In this document: positions 38,699-52,770 of the stretch, in pieces
Layout: each line of letters starts with the position of its first letter
Numbering within the stretch: the first letter of the stretch is position 1
Assembly (NCBI RefSeq): GCF_949987535.1
Contig: NW_026645840.1
Coordinates: forward strand, 20,787 to 84,786
DNA length: 64,000 bases
Source: Balaenoptera acutorostrata
Lineage: Eukaryota; Chordata; Mammalia; Artiodactyla; Balaenopteridae
Direction of reading: 5' to 3'
Notes under the pieces: model-generated
Told to the model about the DNA's origin: nothing
Database searches by the model: none
Seen by the model: only the letters and a program-made list of their open reading frames with translations
Position numbers and translations under genes: made by a program

Positions 38699-40457
38699 CT
38701 TTTCATGTGCTTTCAAGGCGATTCGAATCTACCTCCTGAAATCTGTTTCCTGCAATTCTGCCTTGCTTTCAAAGCCTCTTCGTTGCCTTCCCTTAATATA
38801 TTTGTGGACGAGAGGTATCATTTAAAACTCTGCAGGTTTGTGAATTGCAGTGCCCCTGAGCTCCATTTTTCAACTCGCTTTTTTGGGAGCTGGCCGCAAA
38901 AGCGCAGGATTGCTTCAGGCCCTCTTCTGGTTCTGGGGGGCAGGCTGAGCTTGTGCTTAATTCTTCTTCCTGATGGGAAAATAGAGTGACCTGTGCCTGT
39001 CCCAACACCTAGAGCTAGTCTCTCATTGGTTCCCCCTCTTCCCGTTCATCCTCAGGACAAATTGCAACCTGTACGGAACAGGAGGTTAAAGGTGCTGATT
39101 CTCCAAGGAGGGAGATGGCTAGTAAATCGGCTGGAATGGCGAACCCGAGCAAAGGAGATGAGAAATGAGGTGCGTTTTAGAAACCTTTCCCGATCACACG
39201 GTGTACCATCTTCTGGGTTTCTCATGCCTGTTTTCGACGTAGGAAGATGCCCTTGAACCTGGAGATTTGGGACCCATGGGATGGGTACCATGCAGTATTA
39301 CTTGAAAGGGTCTGCGTTGGCTCACCCAACCTCACCGAACCTCTCAGCCCCAAGAGTGTCCACCCTTATGTCTCAATCAGCTGTGGGTCTAGATATGGTC
39401 AATCCAGGTTGCATCACAGCCCCTGAACGAATTTTGTAAGAATTTCTCTCTCTTTCACTGTCTTTGTTTCACGGGTTTTGAAAAGTAATTTATTTTTATA
39501 ATGGGGTTTAGCTGCTTTTCACGGCTGTGTTTATGCCGCTTTACACCCCCTTGACTCACTTACAGAGAGATATCAATACATAGGTTTGAAGATTCTTCCT
39601 AGTCAGATATGTTCTTGTGCGGTGAATAGGGGGTGTTGAGTCCAGTTCACTGAAAAAGGAATAGGTCTTGTCTCTTACATATTGGGTTTATGGAACGGTA
39701 TCGGAGCTAATTTGAAACCCTTGTTTTATGCATCACCCCACCTCACCTTTCCCGTTCAGCAGCCATAGTGTGTTTCCTAAACGTGGGACTCTGTTCTGTT
39801 TTGCAATTCAGTTCAAGTGTAGCGGTTTTTACATTCCCTCTAGAAGTGATATCTTATGATAAGTGTCTTTTTCTGTGTGACTTATTTCACTTAGAATCGT
39901 CGTACCTAAATCCACTCATCGTGCTGCTACTAGCCTTATGACGTTGATTTCATGGCTGAGTGATATTCCATTGTACATGAGGACCACAACTTCTTTATCC
40001 ATTTTTCTCTTTCCTAGGATATTTAAGGTGTAATGAAGTGGGGGTTCTTGTCCGCAGAGCAGCCCTAAACTTTGGGGTGCCTGTGTCTTGCTGATTTTTA
40101 GTTTTCCCAATTTATACGGCCATGAGTAGAAGTGCCCTATGCTCTCCAAGCTGTGTTTTTTAGATGTTTCAGAACACACCGTACACTTCTCCGGAGTGGC
40201 TGTTGGCAATTTACATCCCACCCATCAGCGTAGCAAGGCTCCCATTTCTCCATGGCCGGTCCTGCATTTCTGGTTTGGACACTTTTTTCCGCATGGCCCT
40301 TTTGCCCGCTGGGAAGCGAGACTTCTTTGGAGCGCTGATTGGCCTTTCCAGGTTGCTTGGTTGGCCAAAAAGGGCGTATGCGTTTTTTCCTGAATATATT
40401 CAGGAAAAAACGCATACGCCCTTTTTGGCCAAGGGCATCATTGTCCACGTTTTGCCG
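38699..40457 (+). repeat. Satellite unit 23
   Basis: Palindrome 40361-40432. 900 C, 913 G, 1356 G and 1430 A, as unit 15 but without its private 1482 T. Confidence 0.95.
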
Positions 40458-42216
40458 CTTTTCATGTGCTTTCAAGGCGATTCGAATCTACCTCCTGAAA
40501 TCTGTTTCCTGCAATTCTGCCTTGCTTTCAAAGCCTCTTCGTTGCCTTCCCTTAATATATTTGTGGACGAGAGGTATCATTTAAAACTCTGCAGGTTTGT
40601 GAATTGCAGTGCCCCTGAGCTCCATTTTTCAACTCGCTTTTTTGGGAGCTGGCCGCAAAAGCGCAGGATTGCTTCAGGCCCTCTTCTGGTTCTGGGGGGC
40701 AGGCTGAGCTTGTGCTTAATTCTTCTTCCTGATGGGAAAATAGAGTGACCTGTGCCTGTCCCAACACCTAGAGCTAGTCTCTCATTGGTTCCCCCTCTTC
40801 CCGTTCATCCTCAGGACAAATTGCAACCTGTACGGAACAGGAGGTTAAAGGTGCTGATTCTCCAAGGAGGGAGATGGCTAGTAAATCGGCTGGAATGGCG
40901 AACCCGAGCAAAGGAGATGAGAAATGAGGTGCGTTTTAGAAACCTTTCCCGATCACACGGTGTACCATCTTCTGGGTTTCTCATGCCTGTTTTCGACGTA
41001 GGAAGATGCCCTTGAACCTGGAGATTTGGGACCCATGGGATGGGTACCATGCAGTATTACTTGAAAGGGTCTGCGTTGGCTCACCCAACCTCACCGAACC
41101 TCTCAGCCCCAAGAGTGTCCACCCTTATGTCTCAATCAGCTGTGGGTCTAGATATGGTCAATCCAGGTTGCATCACAGCCCCTGAACGAATTTTGTAAGA
41201 ATTTCTCTCTCTTTCACTGTCTTTGTTTCACGGGTTTTGAAAAGTAATTTATTTTTATAATGGGGTTTAGCTGCTTTTCACGGCTGTGTTTATGCCGCTT
41301 TACACCCCCTTGACTCACTTACAGAGAGATATCAATACATAGGTTTGAAGATTCTTCCTAGTCAGATATATTCTTGTGCGGTGAATAGGGGGTGTTGAGT
41401 CCAGTTCACTGAAAAAGGAATAGGTCTTGTCTCTTACATATTGGGTTTATGGAACGGTATCTGAGCTAATTTGAAACCCTTGTTTTATGCATCACCCCAC
41501 CTCACCTTTCCCGTTCAGCAGCCATAGTGTGTTTCCTAAACGTGGGACTCTGTTCTGTTTTGCAATTCAGTTCAAGTGTAGCGGTTTTTACATTCCCTCT
41601 AGAAGTGATATCTTATGATAAGTGTCTTTTTCTGTGTGACTTATTTCACTTAGAATCGTCGTACCTAAATCCACTCATCGTGCTGCTACTAGCCTTATGA
41701 CGTTGATTTCATGGCTGAGTGATATTCCATTGTACATGAGGACCACAACTTCTTTATCCATTTTTCTCTTTCCTAGGATATTTAAGGTGTAATGAAGTGG
41801 GGGTTCTTGTCCACAGAGCAGCCCTAAACTTTGGGGTGCCTGTGTCTTGCTGATTTTTAGTTTTCCCAATTTATACGGCCATGAGTGGAAGTGCCCTATG
41901 CTCTCCAAGCTGTGTTTTTTAGATGTTTCAGAACACACCGTACACTTCTCCGGAGTGGCTGTTGGCAATTTACATCCCACCCATCAGCGTAGCAAGGCTC
42001 CCATTTCTCCATGGCCGGTCCTGCATTTCTGGTTTGGACACTTTTTTCCGCATGGCCCTTTTGCCCGCTGGGAAGCGAGACTTCTTTGGAGCGCTGATTG
42101 GCCTTTCCAGGTTGCTTGGTTGGCCAAAAAGGGCGTATGCGTTTTTTCCTGAATATATTCAGGAAAAAACGCATACGCCCTTTTTGGCCAAGGGCATCAT
42201 TGTCCACGTTTTGCCG
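40458..42216 (+). repeat. Satellite unit 24
   Basis: Palindrome 42120-42191. 900 C and 1005 T; otherwise consensus. Confidence 0.95.
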
Positions 42217-43975
42217 CTTTTCATGTGCTTTCAAGGCGATTCGAATCTACCTCCTGAAATCTGTTTCCTGCAATTCTGCCTTGCTTTCAAAGCCTCTTCG
42301 TTGCCTTCCCTTAATATATTTGTGGACGAGAGGTATCATTTAAAACTCTGCAGGTTTGTGAATTGCAGTGCCCCTGAGCTCCATTTTTCAACTCGCTTTT
42401 TTGGGAGCTGGCCGCAAAAGCGCAGGATTGCTTCAGGCCCTCTTCTGGTTCTGGGGGGCAGGCTGAGCTTGTGCTTAATTCTTCTTCCTGATGGGAAAAT
42501 AGAGTGACCTGTGCCTGTCCCAACACCTAGAGCTAGTCTCTCATTGGTTCCCCCTCTTCCCGTTCATCCTCAGGACAAATTGCAACCTGTACGGAACAGG
42601 AGGTTAAAGGTGCTGATTCTCCAAGGAGGGAGATGGCTAGTAAATCGGCTGGAATGGCGAACCCGAGCAAAGGAGATGAGAAATGAGGTGCGTTTTAGAA
42701 ACCTTTCCCGATCACACGGTGTACCATCTTCTGGGTTTCTAATGCCTGTTTTCGACGTAGGAAGATGCCCTTGAACCTGGAGATTTGGGACCCATGGGAT
42801 GGGTACCATGCAGTATTACTTGAAAGGGTCTGCGTTGGCTCACCCAACCTCACCGAACCTCTCAGCCCCAAGAGTGTCCACCCTTATGTCTCAATCAGCT
42901 GTGGGTCTAGATATGGTCAATCCAGGTTGCATCACAGCCCCTGAACGAATTTTGTAAGAATATCTCTCTCTTTCACTGTCTTTGTTTCACGGGTTTTGAA
43001 AAGTAATTTATTTTTATAATGGGGTTTAGCTGCTTTTCACGGCTGTGTTTATGCCGCTTTACACCCCCTTGACTCACTTACAGAGAGATATCAATACATA
43101 GGTTTGAAGATTCTTCCTAGTCAGATATATTCTTGTGCGGTGAATAGGGGGTGTTGAGTCCAGTTCACTGAAAAAGGAATAGGTCTTGTCTCTTACATAT
43201 TGGGTTTATGGAACGGTATCGGAGCTAATTTGAAACCCTTGTTTTATGCATCACCCCACCTCACCTTTCCCGTTCAGCAGCCATAGTGTGTTTCCTAAAC
43301 GTGGGACTCTGTTCTGTTTTGCAATTCAGTTCAAGTGTAGCGGTTTTTACATTCCCTCTAGAAGTGATATCTTATGATAAGTGTCTTTTTCTGTGTGACT
43401 TATTTCACTTAGAATCGTCGTACCTAAATCCACTCATCGTGCTGCTACTAGCCTTATGACGTTGATTTCATGGCTGAGTGATATTCCATTGTACATGAGG
43501 ACCACAACTTCTTTATCCATTTTTCTCTTTCCTAGGATATTTAAGGTGTAATGAAGTGGGGGTTCTTGTCCACAGAGCAGCCCTAAACTTTGGGGTGCCT
43601 GTGTCTTGCTGATTTTTAGTTTTCCCAATTTATACGGCCATGAGTGGAAGTGCCCTATGCTCTCCAAGCTGTGTTTTTTAGATGTTTCAGAACACACCGT
43701 ACACTTCTCCGGAGTGACTGTTGGCAATTTACATCCCACCCATCAGCGTAGCAAGGCTCCCATTTCTCCATGGCCGGTCCTGCATTTCTGGTTTGGACAC
43801 TTTTTTCCGCATGGCCCTTTTGCCCGCTGGGAAGCGAGACTTCTTTGGAGCGCTGATTGGCCTTTCCAGGTTGCTTGGTTGGCCAAAAAGGGCGTATGCG
43901 TTTTTTCCTGAATATATTCAGGAAAAAACGCATACGCCCTTTTTGGCCAAGGGCATCATTGTCCACGTTTTGCCG
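42217..43975 (+). repeat. Satellite unit 25
   Basis: Palindrome 43879-43950. 525 A, 746 A and 900 C, as unit 17. Private 1501 A. Confidence 0.95.
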
Positions 43976-45734
43976 CTTTTCATGTGCTTTCAAGGCGATT
44001 CGAATCTACCTCCTGAAATCTGTTTCCTGCAATTCTGCCTTGCTTTCAAAGCCTCTTCGTTGCCTTCCCTTAATATATTTGTGGACGAGAGGTATCATTT
44101 AAAACTCTGCAGGTTTGTGAATTGCAGTGCCCCTGAGCTCCATTTTTCAACTCGCTTTTTTGGGAGCTGGCCGCAAAAGCGCAGGATTGCTTCAGGCCCT
44201 CTTCTGGTTCTGGGGGGCAGGCTGAGCTTGTGCTTAATTCTTCTTCCTGATGGGAAAATAGAGTGACCTGTGCCTGTCCCAACACCTAGAGCTAGTCTCT
44301 CATTGGTTCCCCCTCTTCCCGTTCATCCTCAGGACAAATTGCAACCTGTACGGAACAGGAGGTTAAAGGTGCTGATTCTCCAAGGAGGGAGATGGCTAGT
44401 AAATCGGCTGGAATGGCGAACCCGAGCAAAGGAGATGAGAAATGAGGTGCGTTTTAGAAACCTTTCCCGATCACACGGTGTACCATCTTCTGGGTTTCTC
44501 ATGCCTGTTTTCAACGTAGGAAGATGCCCTTGAACCTGGAGATTTGGGACCCATGGGATGGGTACCATGCAGTATTACTTGAAAGGGTCTGCGTTGGCTC
44601 ACCCAACCTCACCGAACCTCTCAGCCCCAAGAGTGTCCACCCTTATGTCTCAATCAGCTGTGGGTCTAGATATGGTCAATCCAGGTTGCATCACAGCCCC
44701 TGAACGAATTTTGTAAGAATTTCTCTCTCTTTCACTGTCTTTGTTTCACGGGTTTTGAAAAGTAATTTATTTTTATAATGGGGTTTAGCTGCTTTTCACG
44801 GCTGTGTTTATGCCGCTTTACACCCCCTTGACTCACTTACAGAGAGATATCAATACATAGGTTTGAAGATTCTTACTAGTCAGATATATTCTTGTGCGGT
44901 GAATAGGGGGTGTTGAGTCCAGTTCACTGAAAAAGGAATAGGTCTTGTCTCTTACATATTGGGTTTATGGAACGGTATCTGAGCTAATTTGAAACCCTTG
45001 TTTTATGCATCACCCCACCTCACCTTTCCCGTTCAGCAGCCATAGTGTGTTTCCTAAACGTGGGACTCTGTTCTGTTTTGCAATTCAGTTCAAGTGTAGC
45101 GGTTTTTACATTCCCTCTAGAAGTGATATCTTATGATAAGTGTCTTTTTCTGTGTGACTTATTTCACTTAGAATCGTCGTACCTAAATCCACTCATCGTG
45201 CTGCTACTAGCCTTATGACGTTGATTTCATGGCTGAGTGATATTCCATTGTACATGAGGACCACAACTTCTTTATCCATTTTTCTCTTTCCTAGGATATT
45301 TAAGGTGTAATGAAGTGGGGGTTCTTGTCCACAGAGCAGCCCTAAACTTTGGGGTGCCTGTGTCTTGCTGATTTTTAGTTTTCCCAATTTATACGGCCAT
45401 GAGTGGAAGTGCCCTATGCTCTCCAAGCTGTGTTTTTTAGATGTTTCAGAACACACCGTACACTTCTCCGGAGTGGCTGTTGGCAAGTTACATCCCACCC
45501 ATCAGCGTAGCAAGGCTCCCATTTCTCCATGGCCGGTCCTGCATTTCTGGTTTGGACACTTTTTTCCGCATGGCCCTTTTGCCCGCTGGGAAGCGAGACT
45601 TCTTTGGAGCGCTGATTGGCCTTTCCAGGTTGCTTGGTTGGCCAAAAAGGGCGTATGCGTTTTTTCCTGAATATATTCAGGAAAAAACGCATACGCCCTT
45701 TTTGGCCAAGGGCATCATTGTCCACGTTTTGCCG
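43976..45734 (+). repeat. Satellite unit 26
   Basis: Palindrome 45638-45709. Private 538 A (CpG to CpA, window 44513). 1005 T, and 1512 G shared only with unit 8. Confidence 0.95.
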
Positions 45735-47493
45735 CTTTTCATGTGCTTTCAAGGCGATTCGAATCTACCTCCTGAAATCTGTTTCCTGCAATTCTGCCTT
45801 GCTTTCAAAGCCTCTTCGTTGCCTTCCCTTAATATATTTGTGGACGAGAGGTATCATTTAAAACTCTGCAGGTTTGTGAATTGCAGTGCCCCTGAGCTCC
45901 ATTTTTCAACTCGCTTTTTTGGGAGCTGGCCGCAAAAGCGCAGGATTGCTTCAGGCCCTCTTCTGGTTCTGGGGGGCAGGCTGAGCTTGTGCTTAATTCT
46001 TCTTCCTGATGGGAAAATAGAGTGACCTGTGCCTGTCCCAACACCTAGAGCTAGTCTCTCATTGGTTCCCCCTCTTCCCGTTCATCCTCAGGACAAATTG
46101 CAACCTGTACGGAACAGGAGGTTAAAGGTGCTGATTCTCCAAGGAGGGAGATGGCTAGTAAATCGGCTGGAATGGCGAACCCGAGCAAAGGAGATGAGAA
46201 ATGAGGTGCGTTTTAGAAACCTTTCCCGATCACACGGTGTACCATCTTCTGGGTTTCTCATGCCTGTTTTCGACGTAGGAAGATGCCCTTGAACCTGGAG
46301 ATTTGGGACCCATGGGATGGGTACCATGCAGTATTACTTGAAAGGGTCTGCGTTGGCTCACCCAACCTCACCGAACCTCTCAGCCCCAAGAGTGTCCACC
46401 CTTATGTCTCAATCAGCTGTGGGTCTAGATATGGTCAATCCAGGTTGCATCACAGCCCCTGAACGAATTTTGTAAGAATTTCTCTCTCTTTCACTGTCTT
46501 TGTTTCACGGGTTTTGAAAAGTAATTTAGTTTTATAATGGGGTTTAGCTGCTTTTCACGGCTGTGTTTATGCCGCTTTACACCCCCTTGACTCACTTACA
46601 GAGAGATATCAATACATAGTTTTGAAGATTCTTACTAGTCAGATATATTCTTGTGCGGTGAATAGGGGGTGTTGAGTCCAGTTCACTGAAAAAGGAATAG
46701 GTCTTGTCTCTTACATATTGGGTTTATGGAACGGTATCGGAGCTAATTTGAAACCCTTGTTTTATGCATCACCCCACCTCACCTTTCCCGTTCAGCAGCC
46801 ATAGTGTGTTTCCTAAACGTGGGACTCTGTTCTGTTTTGCAATTCAGTTCAAGTGTAGCGGTTTTTACATTCCCTCTAGAAGTGATATCTTATGATAAGT
46901 GTCTTTTTCTGTGTGACTTATTTCACTTAGAATCGTCGTACCTAAATCCACTCATCGTGCTGCTACTAGCCTTATGACGTTGATTTCATGGCTGAGTGAT
47001 ATTCCATTGTACATGAGGACCACAACTTCTTTATCCATTTTTCTCTTTCCTAGGATATTTAAGGTGTAATGAAGTGGGGGTTCTTGTCCACAGAGCAGCC
47101 CTAAACTTTGGGGTGCCTGTGTCTTGCTGATTTTTAGTTTTCCCAATTTATACGGCCATGAGTGGAAGTGCCCTATGCTCTCCAAGCTGTGTTTTTTAGA
47201 TGTTTCAGAACACACCGTACACTTCTCCGGAGTGGCTGTTGGCAATTTACATCCCACCCATCAGCGTAGCAAGGCTCCCATTTCTCCATGGCCGGTCCTG
47301 CATTTCTGGTTTGGACACTTTTTTCCGCATGGCCCTTTTGCCCGCTGGGAAGCGAGACTTCTTTGGAGCGCTGATTGGCCTTTCCAGGTTGCTTGGTTGG
47401 CCAAAAAGGGCGTATGCGTTTTTTCCTGAATATATTCAGGAAAAAACGCATACGCCCTTTTTGGCCAAGGGCATCATTGTCCACGTTTTGCCG
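45735..47493 (+). repeat. Satellite unit 27
   Basis: Palindrome 47397-47468. 795 G and 886 T; 886 T is found again only in unit 30. Confidence 0.95.
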
Positions 47494-49252
47494 CTTTTCA
47501 TGTGCTTTCAAGGCGATTCGAATCTACCTCCTGAAATCTGTTTCCTGCAATTCTGCCTTGCTTTCAAAGCCTCTTCGTTGCCTTCCCTTAATATATTTGT
47601 GGACGAGAGGTATCATTTAAAACTCTGCAGGTTTGTGAATTGCAGTGCCCCTGAGCTCCATTTTTCAACTCGCTTTTTTGGGAGCTGGCCGCAAAAGCGC
47701 AGGATTGCTTCAGGCCCTCTTCTGGTTCTGGGGGGCAGGCTGAGCTTGTGCTTAATTCTTCTTCCTGATGGGAAAATAGAGTGACCTGTGCCTGTCCCAA
47801 CACCTAGAGCTAGTCTCTCATTGGTTCCCCCTCTTCCCGTTCATCCTCAGGACAAATTGCAACCTGTACGGAACAGGAGGTTAAAGGTGCTGATTCTCCA
47901 AGGAGGGAGATGGCTAGTAAATCGGCTGGAATGGCGAACCCGAGCAAAGGAGATGAGAAATGAGGTGCGTTTTAGAAACCTTTCCCGATCACACGGTGTA
48001 CCATCTTCTGGGTTTCTCATGCCTGTTTTCGACGTAGGAAGATGCCCTTGAACCTGGAGATTTGGGACCCATGGGATGGGTACCATGCAGTATTACTTGA
48101 AAGGGTCTGCGTTGGCTCACCCAACCTCACCGAACCTCTCAGCCCCAAGAGTGTCCACCCTTATGTCTCAATCAGCTGTGGGTCTAGATATGGTCAATCC
48201 AGGTTGCATCACAGCCCCTGAAAGAATTTTGTAAGAATTTCTCTCTCTTTCACTGCCTTTGTTTCACGGGTTTTGAAAAGTAATTTAGTTTTATAATGGG
48301 GTTTAGCTGCTTTTCACGGCTATGTTTATGCCGCTTTACACCCCCTTGACTCACTTACAGAGAGATATCAATACATAGGTTTGAAGATTCTTACTAGTCA
48401 GATATATTCTTGTGCGGTGAATAGGGGGTGTTGAGTCCAGTTCACTGAAAAAGGAATAGGTCTTGTCTCTTACATATTGGGTTTATGGAACGGTATCGGA
48501 GCTAATTTGAAACCCTTGTTTTATGCATCACCCCACCTCACCTTTCCCGTTCAGCAGCCATAGTGTGTTTCCTAAACGTGGGACTCTGTTCTGTTTTGCA
48601 ATTCAGTTCAAGTGTAGCGGTTTTTACATTCCCTCTAGAAGTGATATCTTATGATAAGTGTCTTTTTCTGTGTGACTTATTTCACTTAGAATCGTCGTAC
48701 CTAAATCCACTCATCGTGCTGCTACTAGCCTTATGACGTTGATTTCATGGCTGAGTGATATTCCATTGTACATGAGGACCACAACTTCTTTATCCATTTT
48801 TCTCTTTCCTAGGATATTTAAGGTGTAATGAAGTGGGGGTTCTTGTCCACAGAGCAGCCCTAAACTTTGGGGTGCCTGTGTCTTGCTGATTTTTAGTTTT
48901 CCCAATTTATACGGCCATGAGTGGAAGTGCCCTATGCTCTCCAAGCTGTGTTTTTTAGATGTTTCAGAACACACCGTACACTTCTCCGGAGTGGCTGTTG
49001 GCAATTTACATCCCACCCATCAGCGTAGCAAGGCTCCCATTTCTCCATGGCCGGTCCTGCATTTCTGGTTTGGACACTTTTTTCCGCATGGCCCTTTTGC
49101 CCGCTGGGAAGCGAGACTTCTTTGGAGCGCTGATTGGCCTTTCCAGGTTGCTTGGTTGGCCAAAAAGGGCGTATGCGTTTTTTCCTGAATATATTCAGGA
49201 AAAAACGCATACGCCCTTTTTGGCCAAGGGCATCATTGTCCACGTTTTGCCG
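47494..49252 (+). repeat. Satellite unit 28
   Basis: Palindrome 49156-49227. 730 A, 763 C, 795 G and 829 A; the 730 A/829 A pair recurs only in unit 31. Confidence 0.95.
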
Positions 49253-51011
49253 CTTTTCATGTGCTTTCAAGGCGATTCGAATCTACCTCCTGAAATCTGT
49301 TTCCTGCAATTCTGCCTTGCTTTCAAAGCCTCTTCGTTGCCTTCCCTTAATATCTTTGTGGACGAGAGGTATCATTTAAAACTCTGCAGGTTTGTGAATT
49401 GCAGTGCCCCTGAGCTCCATTTTTCAACTCGCTTTTTTGGGAGCTGGCCGCAAAAGCGCAGGATTGCTTCAGGCCCTCTTCTGGTTCTGGGGGGCAGGCT
49501 GAGCTTGTGCTTAATTCTTCTTCCTGATGGGAAAATAGAGTGACCTGTGCCTGTCCCAACACCTAGAGCTAGTCTCTCATTGGTTCCCCCTCTTCCCGTT
49601 CATCCTCAGGACAAATTGCAACCTGTACGGAACAGGAGGTTAAAGGTGCTGATTCTCCAAGGAGGGAGATGGTTAGTAAATCGGCTGGAATGGCGAACCC
49701 GAGCAAAGGAGATGAGAAATGAGGTGCGTTTTAGAAACCTTTCCCGATCACACGGTGTACCATCTTCTGGGTTTCTCATGCCTGTTTTCGACGTAGGAAG
49801 ATGCCCTTGAACCTGGAGATTTGGGACCCATGGGATGGGTACCATGCAGTATTACTTGAAAGGGTCTGCGTTGGCTCACCCAACCTCACCGAACCTCTCA
49901 GCCCCAAGAGTGTCCACCCTTATGTCTCAATCAGCTGTGGGTCTAGATATGGTCAATCCAGGTTGCATCACAGCCCCTGAACGAATTTTGTAAGAATTTC
50001 TCTCTCTTTCACTGTCTTTGTTTCACGGGTTTTGAAAAGTAATTTAGTTTTATAATGGGGTTTAGCTGCTTTTCACGGCTGTGTTTATGCCGCTTTACAC
50101 CCCCTTGACTCACTTACAGAGAGATATCAATACATAGGTTTGAAGATTCTTACTAGTCAGATATATTCTTGTGCGGTGAATAGGGGGTGTTGAGTCCAGT
50201 TCACTGAAAAAGGAATAGGTCTTGTCTCTTACATATTGGGTTTATGGAACGGTATCGGAGCTAATTTGAAACCCTTGTTTTATGCATCACCCCACCTCAC
50301 CTTTCCCGTTCAGCAGCCATAGTGTGTTTCCTAAACGTGGGACTCTGTTCTGTTTTGCAATTCAGTTCAAGTGTAGCGGTTTTTACATTCCCTCTAGAAG
50401 TGATATCTTATGATAAGTGTCTTTTTCTGTGTGACTTATTTCACTTAGAATCGTCGTACCTAAATCCACTCATCGTGCTGCTACTAGCCTTATGACGTTG
50501 ATTTCATGGCTGAGTGATATTCCATTGTACATGAGGACCACAACTTCTTTATCCATTTTTCTCTTTCCTAGGATATTTAAGGTGTAATGAAGTGGGGGTT
50601 CTTGTCCACAGAGCAGCCCTAAACTTTGGGGTGCCTGTGTCTTGCTGATTTTTAGTTTTCCCAATTTATACGGCCATGAGTGGAAGTGCCCTATGCTCTC
50701 CAAGCTGTGGTTTTTAGATGTTTCAGAACACACCGTACACTTCTCCGGAGTGGCTGTTGGCAATTTACATCCCACCCATCAGCGTAGCAAGGCTCCCATT
50801 TCTCCATGGCCGGTCCTGCATTTCTGGTTTGGACACTTTTTTCCGCATGGCCCTTTTGCCCGCTGGGAAGCGAGACTTCTTTGGAGCGCTGATTGGCCTT
50901 TCCAGGTTGCTTGGTTGGCCAAAAAGGGCGTATGCGTTTTTTCCTGAATATATTCAGGAAAAAACGCATACGCCCTTTTTGGCCAAGGGCATCATTGTCC
51001 ACGTTTTGCCG
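49253..51011 (+). repeat. Satellite unit 29
   Basis: Palindrome 50915-50986. 421 T, shared only with unit 32. Private 102 C; 1458 G, which unit 32 lacks. Confidence 0.95.
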
Positions 51012-52770
51012 CTTTTCATGTGCTTTCAAGGCGATTCGAATCTACCTCCTGAAATCTGTTTCCTGCAATTCTGCCTTGCTTTCAAAGCCTCTTCGTTGCC
51101 TTCCCTTAATATATTTGTGGACGAGAGGTATCATTTAAAACTCTGCAGGTTTGTGAATTGCAGTGCCCCTGAGCTCCATTTTTCAACTCGCTTTTTTGGG
51201 AGCTGGCCGCAAAAGCGCAGGATTGCTTCAGGCCCTCTTCTGGTTCTGGGGGGCAGGCTGAGCTTGTGCTTAATTCTTCTTCCTGATGGGAAAATAGAGT
51301 GACCTGTGCCTGTCCCAACACCTAGAGCTAGTCTCTCATTGGTTCCCCCTCTTCCCGTTCATCCTCAGGACAAATTGCAACCTGTACGGAACAGGAGGTT
51401 AAAGGTGCTGATTCTCCAAGGAGGGAGATGGCTAGTAAATCGGCTGGAATGGCGAACCCGAGCAAAGGAGATGAGAAATGAGGTGCGTTTTAGAAACCTT
51501 TCCCGATCACACGGTGTACCATCTTCTGGGTTTCTCATGCCTGTTTTCGACGTAGGAAGATGCCCTTGAACCTGGAGATTTGGGACCCATGGGATGGGTA
51601 CCATGCAGTATTACTTGAAAGGGTCTGCGTTGGCTCACCCAACCTCACCGAACCTCTCAGCCCCAAGAGTGTCCACCCTTATGTCTCAATCAGCTGTGGG
51701 TCTAGATATGGTCAATCCAGGTTGCATCACAGCCCCTGAACGAATTTTGTAAGAATTTCTCTCTCTTTCACTGTCTTTGTTTCACGGGTTTTGAAAAGTA
51801 ATTTAGTTTTATAATGGGGTTTAGCTGCTTTTCACGGCTGTGTTTATGCCGCTTTACACCCCCTTGACTCACTTACAGAGAGATATCAATACATAGTTTT
51901 GAAGATTCTTACTAGTCAGATATATTCTTGTGCGGTGAATAGGGGGTGTTGAGTCCAGTTCACTGAAAAAGGAATAGGTCTTGTCTCTTACATATTGGGT
52001 TTATGGAACGGTATCGGAGCTAATTTGAAACCCTTGTTTTATGCATCACCCCACCTCACCTTTCCCGTTCAGCAGCCATAGTGTGTTTCCTAAACGTGGG
52101 ACTCTGTTCTGTTTTGCAATTCAGTTCAAGTGTAGCGGTTTTTACATTCCCTCTAGAAGTGATATCTTATGATAAGTGTCTTTTTCTGTGTGACTTATTT
52201 CACTTAGAATCGTCGTACCTAAATCCACTCATCGTGCTGCTACTAGCCTTATGACGTTGATTTCATGGCTGAGTGATATTCCATTGTACATGAGGACCAC
52301 AACTTCTTTATCCATTTTTCTCTTTCCTAGGATATTTAAGGTGTAATGAAGTGGGGGTTCTTGTCCACAGAGCAGCCCTAAACTTTGGGGTGCCTGTGTC
52401 TTGCTGATTTTTAGTTTTCCCAATTTATACGGCCATGAGTGGAAGTGCCCTATGCTCTCCAAGCTGTGTTTTTTAGATGTTTCAGAACACACCGTACACT
52501 TCTCCGGAGTGGCTGTTGGCAATTTACATCCCACCCATCAGCGTAGCAAGGCTCCCATTTCTCCATGGCCGGTCCTGCATTTCTGGTTTGGACACTTTTT
52601 TCCGCATGGCCCTTTTGCCCGCTGGGAAGCGAGACTTCTTTGGAGCGCTGATTGGCCTTTCCAGGTTGCTTGGTTGGCCAAAAAGGGCGTATGCGTTTTT
52701 TCCTGAATATATTCAGGAAAAAACGCATACGCCCTTTTTGGCCAAGGGCATCATTGTCCACGTTTTGCCG
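51012..52770 (+). repeat. Satellite unit 30
   Basis: Palindrome 52674-52745. Same marker state as unit 27 (795 G, 886 T). Confidence 0.95.

Larger units (their letters stand above)
45735..51011 (+). repeat. Trimer block A (units 27-29), duplicated in the next three units
   Basis: Rare markers 886 T (unit 27), 730 A and 829 A (unit 28) and 421 T (unit 29) recur in the same order at +5,277 bp in units 30-32 and nowhere else in the window. Confidence 0.85.
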
